A DNA stretch of 38,637 bases from Deltaproteobacteria bacterium (GTDB lineage: Bacteria > UBA10199 > SPLOWO2-01-44-7). Of this stretch, positions 17,461 through 24,477 are shown one piece after another. The stretch spans positions 1 through 38,637 of the forward strand of contig JAUSII010000046.1 in assembly GCA_030648035.1 (NCBI GenBank), given 5' to 3'. A program made the translations under genes and the position numbers. The notes beneath the pieces were generated by a model that ran no database searches, was not told the DNA's origin, and was given only the letters and a program-made list of their open reading frames with translations. How positions within the stretch are numbered: the first letter of the stretch is position 1; each line of letters begins with the position of its first letter.

Positions 17461-18086
17461 ACAAAGCCGAAAGTAAGAAGCAACACAAATCAGAATGCCA
17501 AATGTTACAAGAAAAGATCAAGATTTATATCGATAATAATGTGTGGGATCTTTTGTGGAAATTCAACGTGAATTTAAATGTGGAGCTTCCGCATGATGAA
17601 TTCGAAATTTTTATTACAGGGGAAGCTAAATTTGAATTTGCTGGAATGCCAATTGAGATCAAAGAATACGCCCAACAATTTATGAATGCACGAAAGATAA
17701 GAATCGATGATTATTTTGGATTTTATAATTCTTCTCTTCCCGAAGGTGAACAACGTAACGGTGGCTTTGGATCAGAGCTTAATCCACAAATTGGTGGTCG
17801 ATTTGCTACTCCCTCCGAACGCGACTTTCTCCAAAAGGAGTCCTCATCTATTTCAATAAAAAAAATGAAGACGGGCTTGTTCAAGCATGAAGCTGATGTT
17901 TCACTTGGGGCTCGCTCATTGATTGCGATTGTTTTAACTGGCGATAAGAGGGCAGTCTTAAAACGAGCTCGTACTGAATGGAGCGGGTCTATAATTGATG
18001 TGAAAGAATTTGATGGTTCAGTGCCATTTGGATTTTTCCTAAGAAAAGAATTAATTAATCAAACTTTCTCCGCCGCCATTGAATAA
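17457..18086 (+). CDS. PIN-like domain protein coupled to the DUF262 gene
   Basis: I assign this as PIN-like from weak signals. KIYIDNNVWDLL has an early Asp at the end of a first strand. KHEADVSLGARSLIAIVLTGDKRAV places an acidic-helix-strand-Asp pattern near the C-terminus, as in PIN nucleases. About 150 residues separate the two. PIN domains are Mg-dependent ribonucleases. The start shares ATGA with the stop of the DUF262 gene, so the two are co-translated. The coding sequence is AT-rich (many AAT, ATT, GAA codons), unlike its upstream partner, suggesting a different origin. It could be a second effector or a regulator of the DUF262 nuclease. Confidence 0.55.
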   Translation: MNKAESKKQHKSECQMLQEKIKIYIDNNVWDLLWKFNVNLNVELPHDEFEIFITGEAKFEFAGMPIEIKEYAQQFMNARKIRIDDYFGFYNSSLPEGEQRNGGFGSELNPQIGGRFATPSERDFLQKESSSISIKKMKTGLFKHEADVSLGARSLIAIVLTGDKRAVLKRARTEWSGSIIDVKEFDGSVPFGFFLRKELINQTFSAAIE

Positions 18087-18140
18087 AGGGGCCAAGTCTT
18101 GACTTTTCACTCTTGTAACTAAATGAACGAATCCCTCTCC

Positions 18141-18428
18141 ATGGCCAACAAAATAATCCTATGCCTTCTGCTGACTTTATTCGCATCTGTCGCTTTGGCC
18201 AATGAAGGCCAAAGGTGGCGACTTTGTGGTATCAAGCCGGCGCCTCCCGCAGGCTTTCGATCTTCAGATGCCACTTGTATTACTGAAAATGGCAAAAGCC
18301 GCTGGACGTGGGTTAAGCCCTTCCAAGCCAAGTGCGGCATTAAGCCAGCCCCACCACCAGGTGTGTCCGCTAGCCGTGGGGTCTGTGCCTGCGACAAGGA
18401 AAAATGCAGGTGGATGTTTGTGCAATGA
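18141..18428 (+). CDS. Small secreted Cys-rich protein with two CGIKPAPP repeats
   Basis: From ATG 18141 (MANKIILCLLLTLFASVALA) there is a clean signal peptide cleaving after about VALA. The mature part is two tandem units of about 35 residues, each CGIKPAPPxG...C...RW-x-[WF]-V. It has six Cys in the mature region, enough for disulfides. The ORF track starts 18 bases earlier at 18123, but that start belongs to a dispersed repeat. Small proteins with a CG-x-KP-x-PP core occur in several bacteria; I know of no defined function. The stop codon lies in the next copy of the repeat, so the gene is framed by repeats at both ends. Confidence 0.75.
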   Translation: MANKIILCLLLTLFASVALANEGQRWRLCGIKPAPPAGFRSSDATCITENGKSRWTWVKPFQAKCGIKPAPPPGVSASRGVCACDKEKCRWMFVQ

Positions 18429-18487
18429 ACGAATCCCACTCCACCCCATGTCCCTCTGCGGTGAAGAGGGAGAACGAGTAACATCGA
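18425..18487 (+). repeat. Dispersed short repeat with hairpin, copy 2
   Basis: A 63-bp match to 13614-13677, with the hairpin CCCTCT-GCGGTGA-AGAGGG. The first 20 bases (ATGAACGAATCCCACTCCA) also match 18123-18141, so the CGIKPAPP gene lies between two direct copies. Confidence 0.85.
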
Positions 18488-18489
18488 AC

Positions 18490-18595
18490 CGACCTATTTA
18501 CTACACTTCACTGTCCAAAATCGGTCGCTTCATTTTTCAAAATCCCTCCAGCCCCGAATATAATCCACTTTAACCGTTGGCATGCGGATTGCTTA
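18490..18595 (+). repeat. Direct repeat, left copy, flanking the ORF6N gene
   Basis: The 78 bases from 18518 match 19240-19317 at 75 positions; a weaker match extends left to a shared CGACC at 18490 (19212 in the other copy). The copies are 722 bp apart, one on each side of the ORF6N gene. The repeat ends GGCATGCGGATTGCTTA. Confidence 0.88.
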
Positions 18596-18613
18596 TGAAA
18601 TGGCGGGAGGTGG

Positions 18614-19129
18614 ATGATGACAGAACTAATGGCTGAAGACCGAATCGAAAATTGTATTCTATTTTTACGTGGTCATAAGGTTATCTTGGATCGCGATTTG
18701 GCGGTGCTTTATGAAGTGCAAACCAAAACATTGAATCAAGCTGTTCGTAGAAATCGGGATCGTTTCCCGGCGGATTTCATGTTCGAGCTGACTTGGGAAG
18801 AAGTTGAAAGGCTTGAATCAAGGTCACAGATTGTGACCTTGAAAAAAGGTAAAAATATCAAGTATTTACCATTCATTTTTACGGAACAAGGTGTTGCAAT
18901 GCTCGCCAGTATTTTGAAGAGTCCGCGTGCCGTTCACGTCAATATTGAGATTATGAGGGCTTTTGTCAGATTGAGAACAATGATTGCCACTCACAAAGGC
19001 CTCGCACAGAAATTGGAACAGTTGGAAAAGAAATACGATCAGCGGTTCAAATATGTTTTCGATGCCATTCGGCAGCTGATGGAACCGCCTGCAACCAAAT
19101 CCAAAAATCCGATCGGTTTTAGAAGATAA
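18614..19129 (+). CDS. ORF6N-domain (KilA-N-type) DNA-binding protein
   Basis: The ORF6N domain (about residues 10-95) is clear: ILFLRGHKVILDRDLAVLYEV, KTLNQAVRRNRDRFPADFMFEL and FTEQGVAMLASILKSPRAV. These domains occur in phage and mobile-element regulators and bind DNA. The C-terminal part (about 118-145) is a predicted coiled coil (GLAQKLEQLEKKYDQRF). GGGAGGTGG precedes the double ATG start. The gene is a single-cassette unit flanked by direct repeats. Role in the host unknown; phage antirepressor-like regulation is the usual guess. Confidence 0.87.
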   Translation: MMTELMAEDRIENCILFLRGHKVILDRDLAVLYEVQTKTLNQAVRRNRDRFPADFMFELTWEEVERLESRSQIVTLKKGKNIKYLPFIFTEQGVAMLASILKSPRAVHVNIEIMRAFVRLRTMIATHKGLAQKLEQLEKKYDQRFKYVFDAIRQLMEPPATKSKNPIGFRR

Positions 19130-19211
19130 ATAGCTACTTGTCATGTCTGCTGTCATCCGACCCTTCGACAAGTCCCAAAGGGATCCCTTCGGGACATGGG
19201 AGAGGGAAATT

Positions 19212-19317
19212 CGACCGTTTTGCTACACCCACCTGCATTAAATCGGTCGCTTCATTTTTCAAAATCCTTCCAGCACCAAATATAATCCACTTTAACCGTT
19301 GGCATGCGGATTGCTTA
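19212..19317 (+). repeat. Direct repeat, right copy, flanking the ORF6N gene
   Basis: Pairs with 18490-18595. Just before it (19172-19195) is an imperfect 24-bp palindrome, GTCCCAAAGGGATCCCTT followed by CGGGAC. Confidence 0.88.
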
Positions 19318-19364
19318 GTCATCCACAATATCATGGGCAAGGTCGACGACTCACAAAGCTTCTA

Positions 19365-19393
19365 TTGCAAAGTGATACCTTTCAAGGTATCGT
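19365..19393 (+). promoter_or_regulatory. Promoter with palindromic operator upstream of the broken DUF4160 / DUF2442-XRE pair
   Basis: TTGCAA (19365-19370), 17-bp spacer, TATCGT (19388-19393). The perfect palindrome GATACCTT-TC-AAGGTATC (19374-19391) fills the spacer and reaches the -10 box, the expected place for repression by the XRE-type protein encoded downstream. Confidence 0.6.
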
Positions 19394-19404
19394 TTATATA
19401 TCTT

Positions 19405-19517
19405 ATGGGGCGAATCCGGCGTGGCGGTTATATCTTTGAATTTTGGATTGGGGGAAAATGAGCAAGCAACTTAAAAGAACCATCAGGGCACTAAAAAAGG
19501 AGGGCAAGTTAAAATGA
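19405..19517 (+). pseudogene. Remnant of a DUF4160-like toxin-side gene (internal deletion)
   Basis: The frame opens MGRIRRGGYIFEFWIG, which matches the N-terminus of a small DUF4160-type family usually continuing with GDH-x-PRHVH, but reaches a stop after 18 codons. An overlapping frame from 19458 reads MSKQLKRTIRALKKEGKLK, resembling the family's C-terminal helix. The middle, with the PRHVH signature, is missing, so I read this as an internally deleted gene. Its TGA still overlaps the ATG of the DUF2442-XRE gene (ATGA), preserving the original coupling. The family assignment rests on memory of short motifs. Confidence 0.5.
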
Positions 19518-19978
19518 AACACAAAAAATTTAAAAAAGTGGCCTTTGATAACAAAAAGAGAGTTTTTCATCTTCAATACACTTCCGGGTTGAAAATGGAG
19601 TGCCCCTACTCGGCTTTGGGGATTAAAGGCAGGGTTATTGAAGCCGCATCGGATAGCGAAGCCGGTCATCATTCCTTCTACTTTATGCTTGAGAATGGCA
19701 AAAAAGAGTTTGTTCCATTTGATCAGCCTCTGCACATCGCGCAAAATCCCGAATATGTGAAACAGCAGACTCTTTATGAAGTCACCAAACAGCTGAATGA
19801 ATTGATCAAGCGTGCAAAAACACCCAAACGCGAGCTTGCAAGGCGCCTGGGGACTTCTCTGTCTCAATTATCAAGATTGCTGGATACTACGAACTACAAA
19901 AAAGAACTTTCACGTCTTATAGAACTTGCAGCCATGCTGAATTACGAATTCAAATGGCAATTTAAAAAGGCGGCCTAA
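19514..19978 (+). CDS. DUF2442-like / XRE helix-turn-helix protein, antitoxin-type
   Basis: The N-terminal half (about residues 1-65) looks like a DUF2442 domain, a usual partner of DUF4160. The C-terminal half (about 95-150), RELARRLGTSLSQLSRLLD followed by ELSRLIELAAMLNYEF, is an XRE/HigA-type helix-turn-helix. This arrangement fits an antitoxin or autorepressor of a two-gene module whose first gene (19405-19517) has decayed. The palindrome at 19374-19391 is a plausible binding site. It is intact and may persist as a regulator without its toxin. Confidence 0.75.
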   Translation: MKHKKFKKVAFDNKKRVFHLQYTSGLKMECPYSALGIKGRVIEAASDSEAGHHSFYFMLENGKKEFVPFDQPLHIAQNPEYVKQQTLYEVTKQLNELIKRAKTPKRELARRLGTSLSQLSRLLDTTNYKKELSRLIELAAMLNYEFKWQFKKAA

Positions 19979-20000
19979 AATTTATAGCCGCTTTCTCTTT
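19966..20000 (+). terminator. Possible terminator after the DUF2442-XRE gene
   Basis: GCGGC (19970-19974) pairs with GCCGC (19987-19991) across the stop codon, with AAA/TTT flanks and a T-rich tail (TTTCTCTTTT). Modest stem, hence low confidence. Confidence 0.4.
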
Positions 20001-20005
20001 TAGCG

Positions 20006-20033
20006 TTGCAAACTTCCAGCCATTTTGTATACG
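20006..20033 (+). promoter_or_regulatory. Candidate promoter for etfB
   Basis: TTGCAA (20006-20011), 16-bp spacer, TATACG (20028-20033), 16 bases before the etfB ATG. No clear Shine-Dalgarno is present in that short leader. Confidence 0.5.
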
Positions 20034-20049
20034 TTCCAGCCAAATCTTT

Positions 20050-20826
20050 ATGAAAATCGGCGTATTACTCAAACAGACTCCGGACACGGAAACCAAAATC
20101 AAGATCAAGCCTGATGCTTCGGGCATTGAAGAGGCCGATATCAAGTGGGTCATCAATCCTTATGATGAATACGGCGTGGAAGAGGCCCTGCGTCTTAAAG
20201 ATGCGGCGGGCGGGGGCGAAGTTGTCATCATCACCGCGGGTGTGAAGCGCGCGGTTGAGTCGATGCGCCAGGCGTTGGCCATGGGGGCCGATCGTGGCAT
20301 CCGCATTGATACCGAAGGGCTCTCTCTCGACGACTACACCGTCTCTGTTGCACTCGCGAATGCGTTGAAAGCGGAAAATTTTGATATTCTTTTTGCCGGC
20401 AAGCAGGCGGTCGATGACGATTCGGTGCAGGTGGCGCATGGTGTGGCGACTCTGCTCGGTTGGCCCTGCCTCTGGCCCATTGAACAGATCACATTAAATG
20501 AAGACAAAAAATCGGTCACCGTCACAAGGCCGGTGGCCGGCGGCGTCAAAGAGATTTTGGAAGTGACTCTCCCCGGCGTCATCTGCTGTGACAAAGGGAA
20601 GAATGATCCCCGCTATGCCTCCCTGCCGGGAATCATGAAGGCCAAGTCAAAACCGATCGCCGAGTTGAAGGGGGCCGATCTGCTGGGGGGAGAGACTCCC
20701 AAAGTGGTCTGGTCCGGTTTTTCACTGCCGCCCGAGAGAAAAGCGGGAAAAATTTTGAAGGGCGAGCCCGAAGAGGTCTGCGCAGAACTGGTGAAGTTAT
20801 TGCGAGAAGAAGCGAAAGTTATCTAG
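20050..20826 (+). CDS. etfB: Electron transfer flavoprotein, beta subunit
   Basis: EtfB pairs with EtfA to carry electrons from acyl-CoA dehydrogenases to the quinone pool; the beta subunit binds AMP. Family hallmarks are the start MKIGVLLKQTPDTE, INPYDEYGVEEALRLKD, MGADRGIRIDTE, ILFAGKQAVDDDSVQVAHG and LPGVICCDKGKNDPRYASLPGIMKAKSKPI. Length (258 aa) is normal. It heads a run of acyl-CoA oxidation genes. A palindromic repeat separates it from etfA by 87 bases, wider than usual for this gene pair. Confidence 0.96.
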   Translation: MKIGVLLKQTPDTETKIKIKPDASGIEEADIKWVINPYDEYGVEEALRLKDAAGGGEVVIITAGVKRAVESMRQALAMGADRGIRIDTEGLSLDDYTVSVALANALKAENFDILFAGKQAVDDDSVQVAHGVATLLGWPCLWPIEQITLNEDKKSVTVTRPVAGGVKEILEVTLPGVICCDKGKNDPRYASLPGIMKAKSKPIAELKGADLLGGETPKVVWSGFSLPPERKAGKILKGEPEEVCAELVKLLREEAKVI

Positions 20827-20829
20827 AGA

Positions 20830-20905
20830 TGTCATTGCGAGCGTAGCGAAGCAATCCCGATGATCAACGGGATTGCCACGGCCCCTACGGGGCCTCGCAA
20901 TGACA
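20830..20905 (+). repeat. 76-bp palindromic repeat, copy a (between etfB and etfA)
   Basis: Ends TGTCATTGCGAG and CTCGCAATGACA are exact inverted repeats, with inner palindromes around GCAATCCCG/CGGGATTGC. Near-copies lie at 24390 and 26176. It ends 8 bases before the etfA ATG. Confidence 0.93.
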
Positions 20906-20913
20906 ATAAGAAA

Positions 20914-21891
20914 ATGGGAAATATTTTATTCATCGCCGAGACAGAAGAGGGGAAGCTCAAAACCTATTCCAAGGAACTCGCGTGCAAAGCAGTCGAACTG
21001 GCGTCTCAAATTGGTGGCGAGGCTCATGGTGTTGTCGTCGGCAAAAATGGAACTGCCGCCGCTGAAGAGCTGGGGCAATACGGTGTTGCCAACGTGACCG
21101 CCATTGATGGCCCCGATCTGGAACCGTATCGCGGTGATGCTTATGCAAAAGTGTTGTGGGATTTTGTCCAGGACTTCAAGCCGCAGATTATTCTCGCCAC
21201 TGCTTCGAATAACGGAAAAGATATTCTCCCCCGACTCGCCACAAAACTCAAAGCGGGTCTCGCTACCGATTGCGTCGAGTTGACTATCGCTGGCGGCAAA
21301 CTCAAAGCGCGTCGACCCATTTTTTCTGGCAAGGCTTTGATTGATGTCACTTTTTCAAGCGAGGCACAGCTGGCCAGTGCGCGTCCCAACTCTTTTCCTC
21401 TCAAGGCGGCCGATGCTTCCAAAAAAGCAAAGGTGAACAAGATCGCGGCGACGGTTGAAAATATCGGAGTGACAGTCAAAGAGGTGAAGCAGTCTGAAAA
21501 AGGGATGAAAGATTTGACCGAAGCAGAAATAATTGTAGCGGGTGGAAGAGCTTTGGGGAGCGGAGAAAATTTCAAAATCATTCGTGATCTGGCGGAGGTG
21601 TTGGGCGCCACCGTGGGTGCGTCGCGGGCGGCGGTCGATGCCGGATATATTTCGCACGATCATCAGGTGGGGCAGACCGGCAAGACCGTGAACCCCAAAC
21701 TCTATATTGCCTGCGGCATTTCGGGCGCCATCCAGCATCTTGCGGGCATGCGCACAGCGCGCGTGATTGTCGCCATCAACAAAGATGCAGACGCTCCCAT
21801 TTTTGCCAAGGCCGATTATGGTCTGGTGGGAGATCTCTTCGTGCTTCTTCCGATTCTCACGCAGAAGTTGAAGGCGCTTTTTGGAAAATAA
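20914..21891 (+). CDS. etfA: Electron transfer flavoprotein, alpha subunit
   Basis: The FAD-binding C-terminal domain is complete: [62 protein letters not shown] and [24 protein letters not shown]. The ORF track starts at 20860 inside the repeat; the ATG at 20914 ([14 protein letters not shown]) begins the family's usual first strand and is preferred. No recognisable Shine-Dalgarno lies between the repeat and this ATG. It works with EtfB and hands electrons to the ETF:quinone oxidoreductase encoded at 24478. Confidence 0.96.
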   Translation: MGNILFIAETEEGKLKTYSKELACKAVELASQIGGEAHGVVVGKNGTAAAEELGQYGVANVTAIDGPDLEPYRGDAYAKVLWDFVQDFKPQIILATASNNGKDILPRLATKLKAGLATDCVELTIAGGKLKARRPIFSGKALIDVTFSSEAQLASARPNSFPLKAADASKKAKVNKIAATVENIGVTVKEVKQSEKGMKDLTEAEIIVAGGRALGSGENFKIIRDLAEVLGATVGASRAAVDAGYISHDHQVGQTGKTVNPKLYIACGISGAIQHLAGMRTARVIVAINKDADAPIFAKADYGLVGDLFVLLPILTQKLKALFGK

Positions 21892-21918
21892 TTCTTTTTG
21901 TGTCACCATGGGGGAATA

Positions 21919-23706
21919 ATGATCAAACGTGATGGTCCATTCAGCGCCTCTTTTTTGTGGGAAACGGTCGGCACCTGGGATCTTTTCATTCCTGAAGAAC
22001 TAACCAACGAACAGAAAGAACTGGCAACACTCGCCCGCAATTTTTTGAAAAACGAGGTGGAGCCGGTGCGCGAAAAAATTGAGTCGAAAGAAGATCCGAC
22101 ATTAGTCCCCAAACTTTTGAAAAAAGCGGGCGAATTGGGTTTGTTGATGGCAGAAGTGCCAGAGGCCTACGGTGGATTGGGTTTGGATAAAATCACCGCC
22201 ACCGTCATTGCTGAAAACGCCACCGGATGGTCTTCGTTTATCGTTCCGCTTATGTGTCACACCGGCATTGGCACGCTTCCCATCCTTTATTACGGCACTG
22301 AAGCACAGAAACAAAAATATCTTCCCAAATTGGCCACCGGCGAATTCATCGGAGCTTATGCGTTGACAGAGGCCAACTCCGGCAGTGATGCACTGGCCGC
22401 CAAGACGCGCGCGGTGCTCTCGCCCGACAAAAAATTCTACATCTTGAACGGTGAAAAACAATTCATCACCAACGGCGGTTTTGCCGATCTCTTTACCGTC
22501 TTTGCAAAAGTCGATGGCGACAAGTTCACCGCGTTTCTCATAGAGAGAAATTTCCCGGGCCTCTCCATCGGCAAGGAAGAAAAGAAGATGGGGATTCACG
22601 GCTCCTCCACGGTGCCGTTGATTTTGCAGGACTGCAAAGTGCCGGTTGAAAATGTTTTGGGTGAGGTGGGCAAGGGCCATCATATCGCCTTCAACGTTTT
22701 GAATGTGGGGCGCTGGAAGTTGGGCGCCGCCTGCATGGGGAGTGCCAAACGGCTTCTTGAATATTCCTCCAAGTATATAAAGGAGCGTCAGCAGTTTGGA
22801 AAACCGCTGGCCGCATTTCAAGCGTTGCGTGAAAAACTGGCGAACGACGCCATTCGCACCTATCTTCTCGAGTCGGTCATCTATTCCTACGCCAGCTCGC
22901 TCGACACCGCCGTTGCCACGATCGACAAAACAAATCCCGATTATTACAAATTGCTGGTCAAAAAAATAAAAGGTTTGAATATCGAGGCCTCGATTGCCAA
23001 GGTTTTTGGCTCCGAGGTTTTGTCTTATATCTCTGATGATGCGGTCCAGATGTATGGGGGCTATGGTTTCATCGCCGATTATCCTCCCGAGCAGTTCTAT
23101 CGCGACAGCCGGATCAATCGCATTTACGAGGGGACCAACGAAATCAATCGCCTCCTCATTCCCGACACGCTGATGCGCCGGGCCATGAAGGGGAGTATCG
23201 ACTTGATGGGGGCCATTCAAAATGTTCTGGCCGGCCTTAAAGGGGGATATCCCAAAACCGATGCGACCAAACCGCTGGCTGTCTGGATTGATCAGCTCGA
23301 TTCTCTAAAACGCTTGACCATCTATTTTGCCGGAGTGACCGCGCAGAAATATATGGAGAAGCTCAAAGAAAAAGAGACGTTGGTGATGTTGCTGGCCGAT
23401 CTGGTGATAGAGGTCTATGCCATGGGGTGCGGACTGGAGCGGGCTTTAAAAATTCGCAGAACGCTGGGCGAGGCCCGGTCCAAACTGCCGGAACAGATGA
23501 CGATCGCCTATATTTCCGAAAAAACGCCCGAGCTTCTTGCGCGAGTGAGGCAGGGTCTGTTTAATGTTGCCGATGGGAATGAAACGGAGTTTGCCTCGTA
23601 TGACAAGGCGCTCACGCGTCTGGTCCAGCCGTTGATGGCCTCGACCGAATCGATAAAAGAGACTGTCGCAACAAGAATCCTTGAAAAAGAATCTTTCGCG
23701 TTGTAG
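21919..23706 (+). CDS. Acyl-CoA dehydrogenase, large (about 595 aa) type
   Basis: This FAD enzyme catalyses alpha,beta-dehydrogenation of acyl-CoA and passes electrons to EtfAB. Visible motifs are the first conserved block YALTEANSGSDALAAKT, GEKQFITNGGFADLFTVFAKV, KKMGIHGSSTVPLILQDC, ERQQFGKPLAAFQALREKLA and QMYGGYGFIADYPPEQFYRD, then NRIYEGTNEINR with the catalytic-base Glu. A further C-terminal domain of about 170 residues makes it resemble the long VLCAD/ACAD9-like group. The track start (TTG 21898) is doubtful; ATG 21919 has GGGGGA upstream. Substrate chain length cannot be read directly. Confidence 0.94.
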   Translation: MIKRDGPFSASFLWETVGTWDLFIPEELTNEQKELATLARNFLKNEVEPVREKIESKEDPTLVPKLLKKAGELGLLMAEVPEAYGGLGLDKITATVIAENATGWSSFIVPLMCHTGIGTLPILYYGTEAQKQKYLPKLATGEFIGAYALTEANSGSDALAAKTRAVLSPDKKFYILNGEKQFITNGGFADLFTVFAKVDGDKFTAFLIERNFPGLSIGKEEKKMGIHGSSTVPLILQDCKVPVENVLGEVGKGHHIAFNVLNVGRWKLGAACMGSAKRLLEYSSKYIKERQQFGKPLAAFQALREKLANDAIRTYLLESVIYSYASSLDTAVATIDKTNPDYYKLLVKKIKGLNIEASIAKVFGSEVLSYISDDAVQMYGGYGFIADYPPEQFYRDSRINRIYEGTNEINRLLIPDTLMRRAMKGSIDLMGAIQNVLAGLKGGYPKTDATKPLAVWIDQLDSLKRLTIYFAGVTAQKYMEKLKEKETLVMLLADLVIEVYAMGCGLERALKIRRTLGEARSKLPEQMTIAYISEKTPELLARVRQGLFNVADGNETEFASYDKALTRLVQPLMASTESIKETVATRILEKESFAL

Positions 23707-23715
23707 TCAACTCAC

Positions 23716-24327
23716 ATGTCAGGTCGTTACATCGCCATTGCCGGCAACATGGGTGTCGGCAAATCAAGTCTGGTCGAGTTTCTCTGCAAACATTTCAAAC
23801 TCAAACCTTTTTTTGAACCGAACGATACCAATCCGTATCTGGAAGATTTCTACAAAGACATGAAGGGGTGGGCGTTTCATTCCCAAATGTATTTTTTGTC
23901 GCAAAAATTCAAAATGCACCACCAGTTGGCCAAATGCGAAAAAATTGTGGTGCAGGACAGAACCGTTTTTGAAGATGCCGAAATTTTTGCGACCAATCTC
24001 TATAAACAGGGGCTGATGACCAGTCGTGATTTTAAAATTTACAAAAATTTCTATCAGTCAATCGTCAAATCGATCCGCCCACCCGATCTTTTGATCTATC
24101 TCAAGTGTTCTCTCCCCGCGATCAAGAAGCGCATCGCCAAACGGGGAAGAAGCTCGGAGAAAGCCGTCCCCGACGACTACATCCGCCGCTTGAACACCAT
24201 GTATAATCAATGGAGCAGACGCTACAAACTCTCGCCTGTCATGGTCTACCCGACCGACCGCCTCGACTATCTCGAAGACTTCATCGACCAGCAAGACCTG
24301 CTGGCAAAGATCGCGAAGCATTTGTAA
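23716..24327 (+). CDS. Deoxynucleoside kinase
   Basis: This enzyme phosphorylates a deoxynucleoside in the salvage pathway. The P-loop is IAGNMGVGKSSL (about residues 7-18). The family's DR[ST] signature is DRTVFEDAEIFA, and the lid Arg-rich segment is KKRIAKRGRSSE. Length (203 aa) is typical of bacterial dNK/dGK-type enzymes. Which nucleoside it prefers (dA, dG or dC) cannot be judged. It begins 9 bases after the acyl-CoA dehydrogenase stop, so it is co-transcribed with the ETF genes although functionally unrelated. Confidence 0.9.
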   Translation: MSGRYIAIAGNMGVGKSSLVEFLCKHFKLKPFFEPNDTNPYLEDFYKDMKGWAFHSQMYFLSQKFKMHHQLAKCEKIVVQDRTVFEDAEIFATNLYKQGLMTSRDFKIYKNFYQSIVKSIRPPDLLIYLKCSLPAIKKRIAKRGRSSEKAVPDDYIRRLNTMYNQWSRRYKLSPVMVYPTDRLDYLEDFIDQQDLLAKIAKHL

Positions 24328-24389
24328 TTTTTTCCGCTCGACTCTCCTGTGCTTTCTTTATATAAAATTCGACCAAGATGATTAACGTT

Positions 24390-24469
24390 TGTCATTGCGA
24401 GCGAAGCGAAGCAATCCCGATGATCAACTGGATTGCTTCGTCGCCCCAAATGGGCTCCTCGCAATGACA
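24390..24469 (+). repeat. Palindromic repeat, copy b (upstream of the ETF:quinone oxidoreductase gene)
   Basis: An 80-bp relative of the repeats at 20830 and 26176 with the same TGTCATTGCGAG / CTCGCAATGACA ends. Its right half is more diverged (GATTGCTTCGTCGCCCC). It ends 8 bases before the ATG at 24478. Confidence 0.93.
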
Positions 24470-24477
24470 TTAACTTT

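Noticed and set aside
19172-19195. GTCCC...GGGAC palindrome as a terminator for the ORF6N gene
   Set aside because: No T-tract follows, and it resembles a common dispersed repeat.
22102-23220. 372-aa minus-strand ORF opposite the acyl-CoA dehydrogenase
   Set aside because: Shadow of a highly conserved enzyme; no independent evidence.
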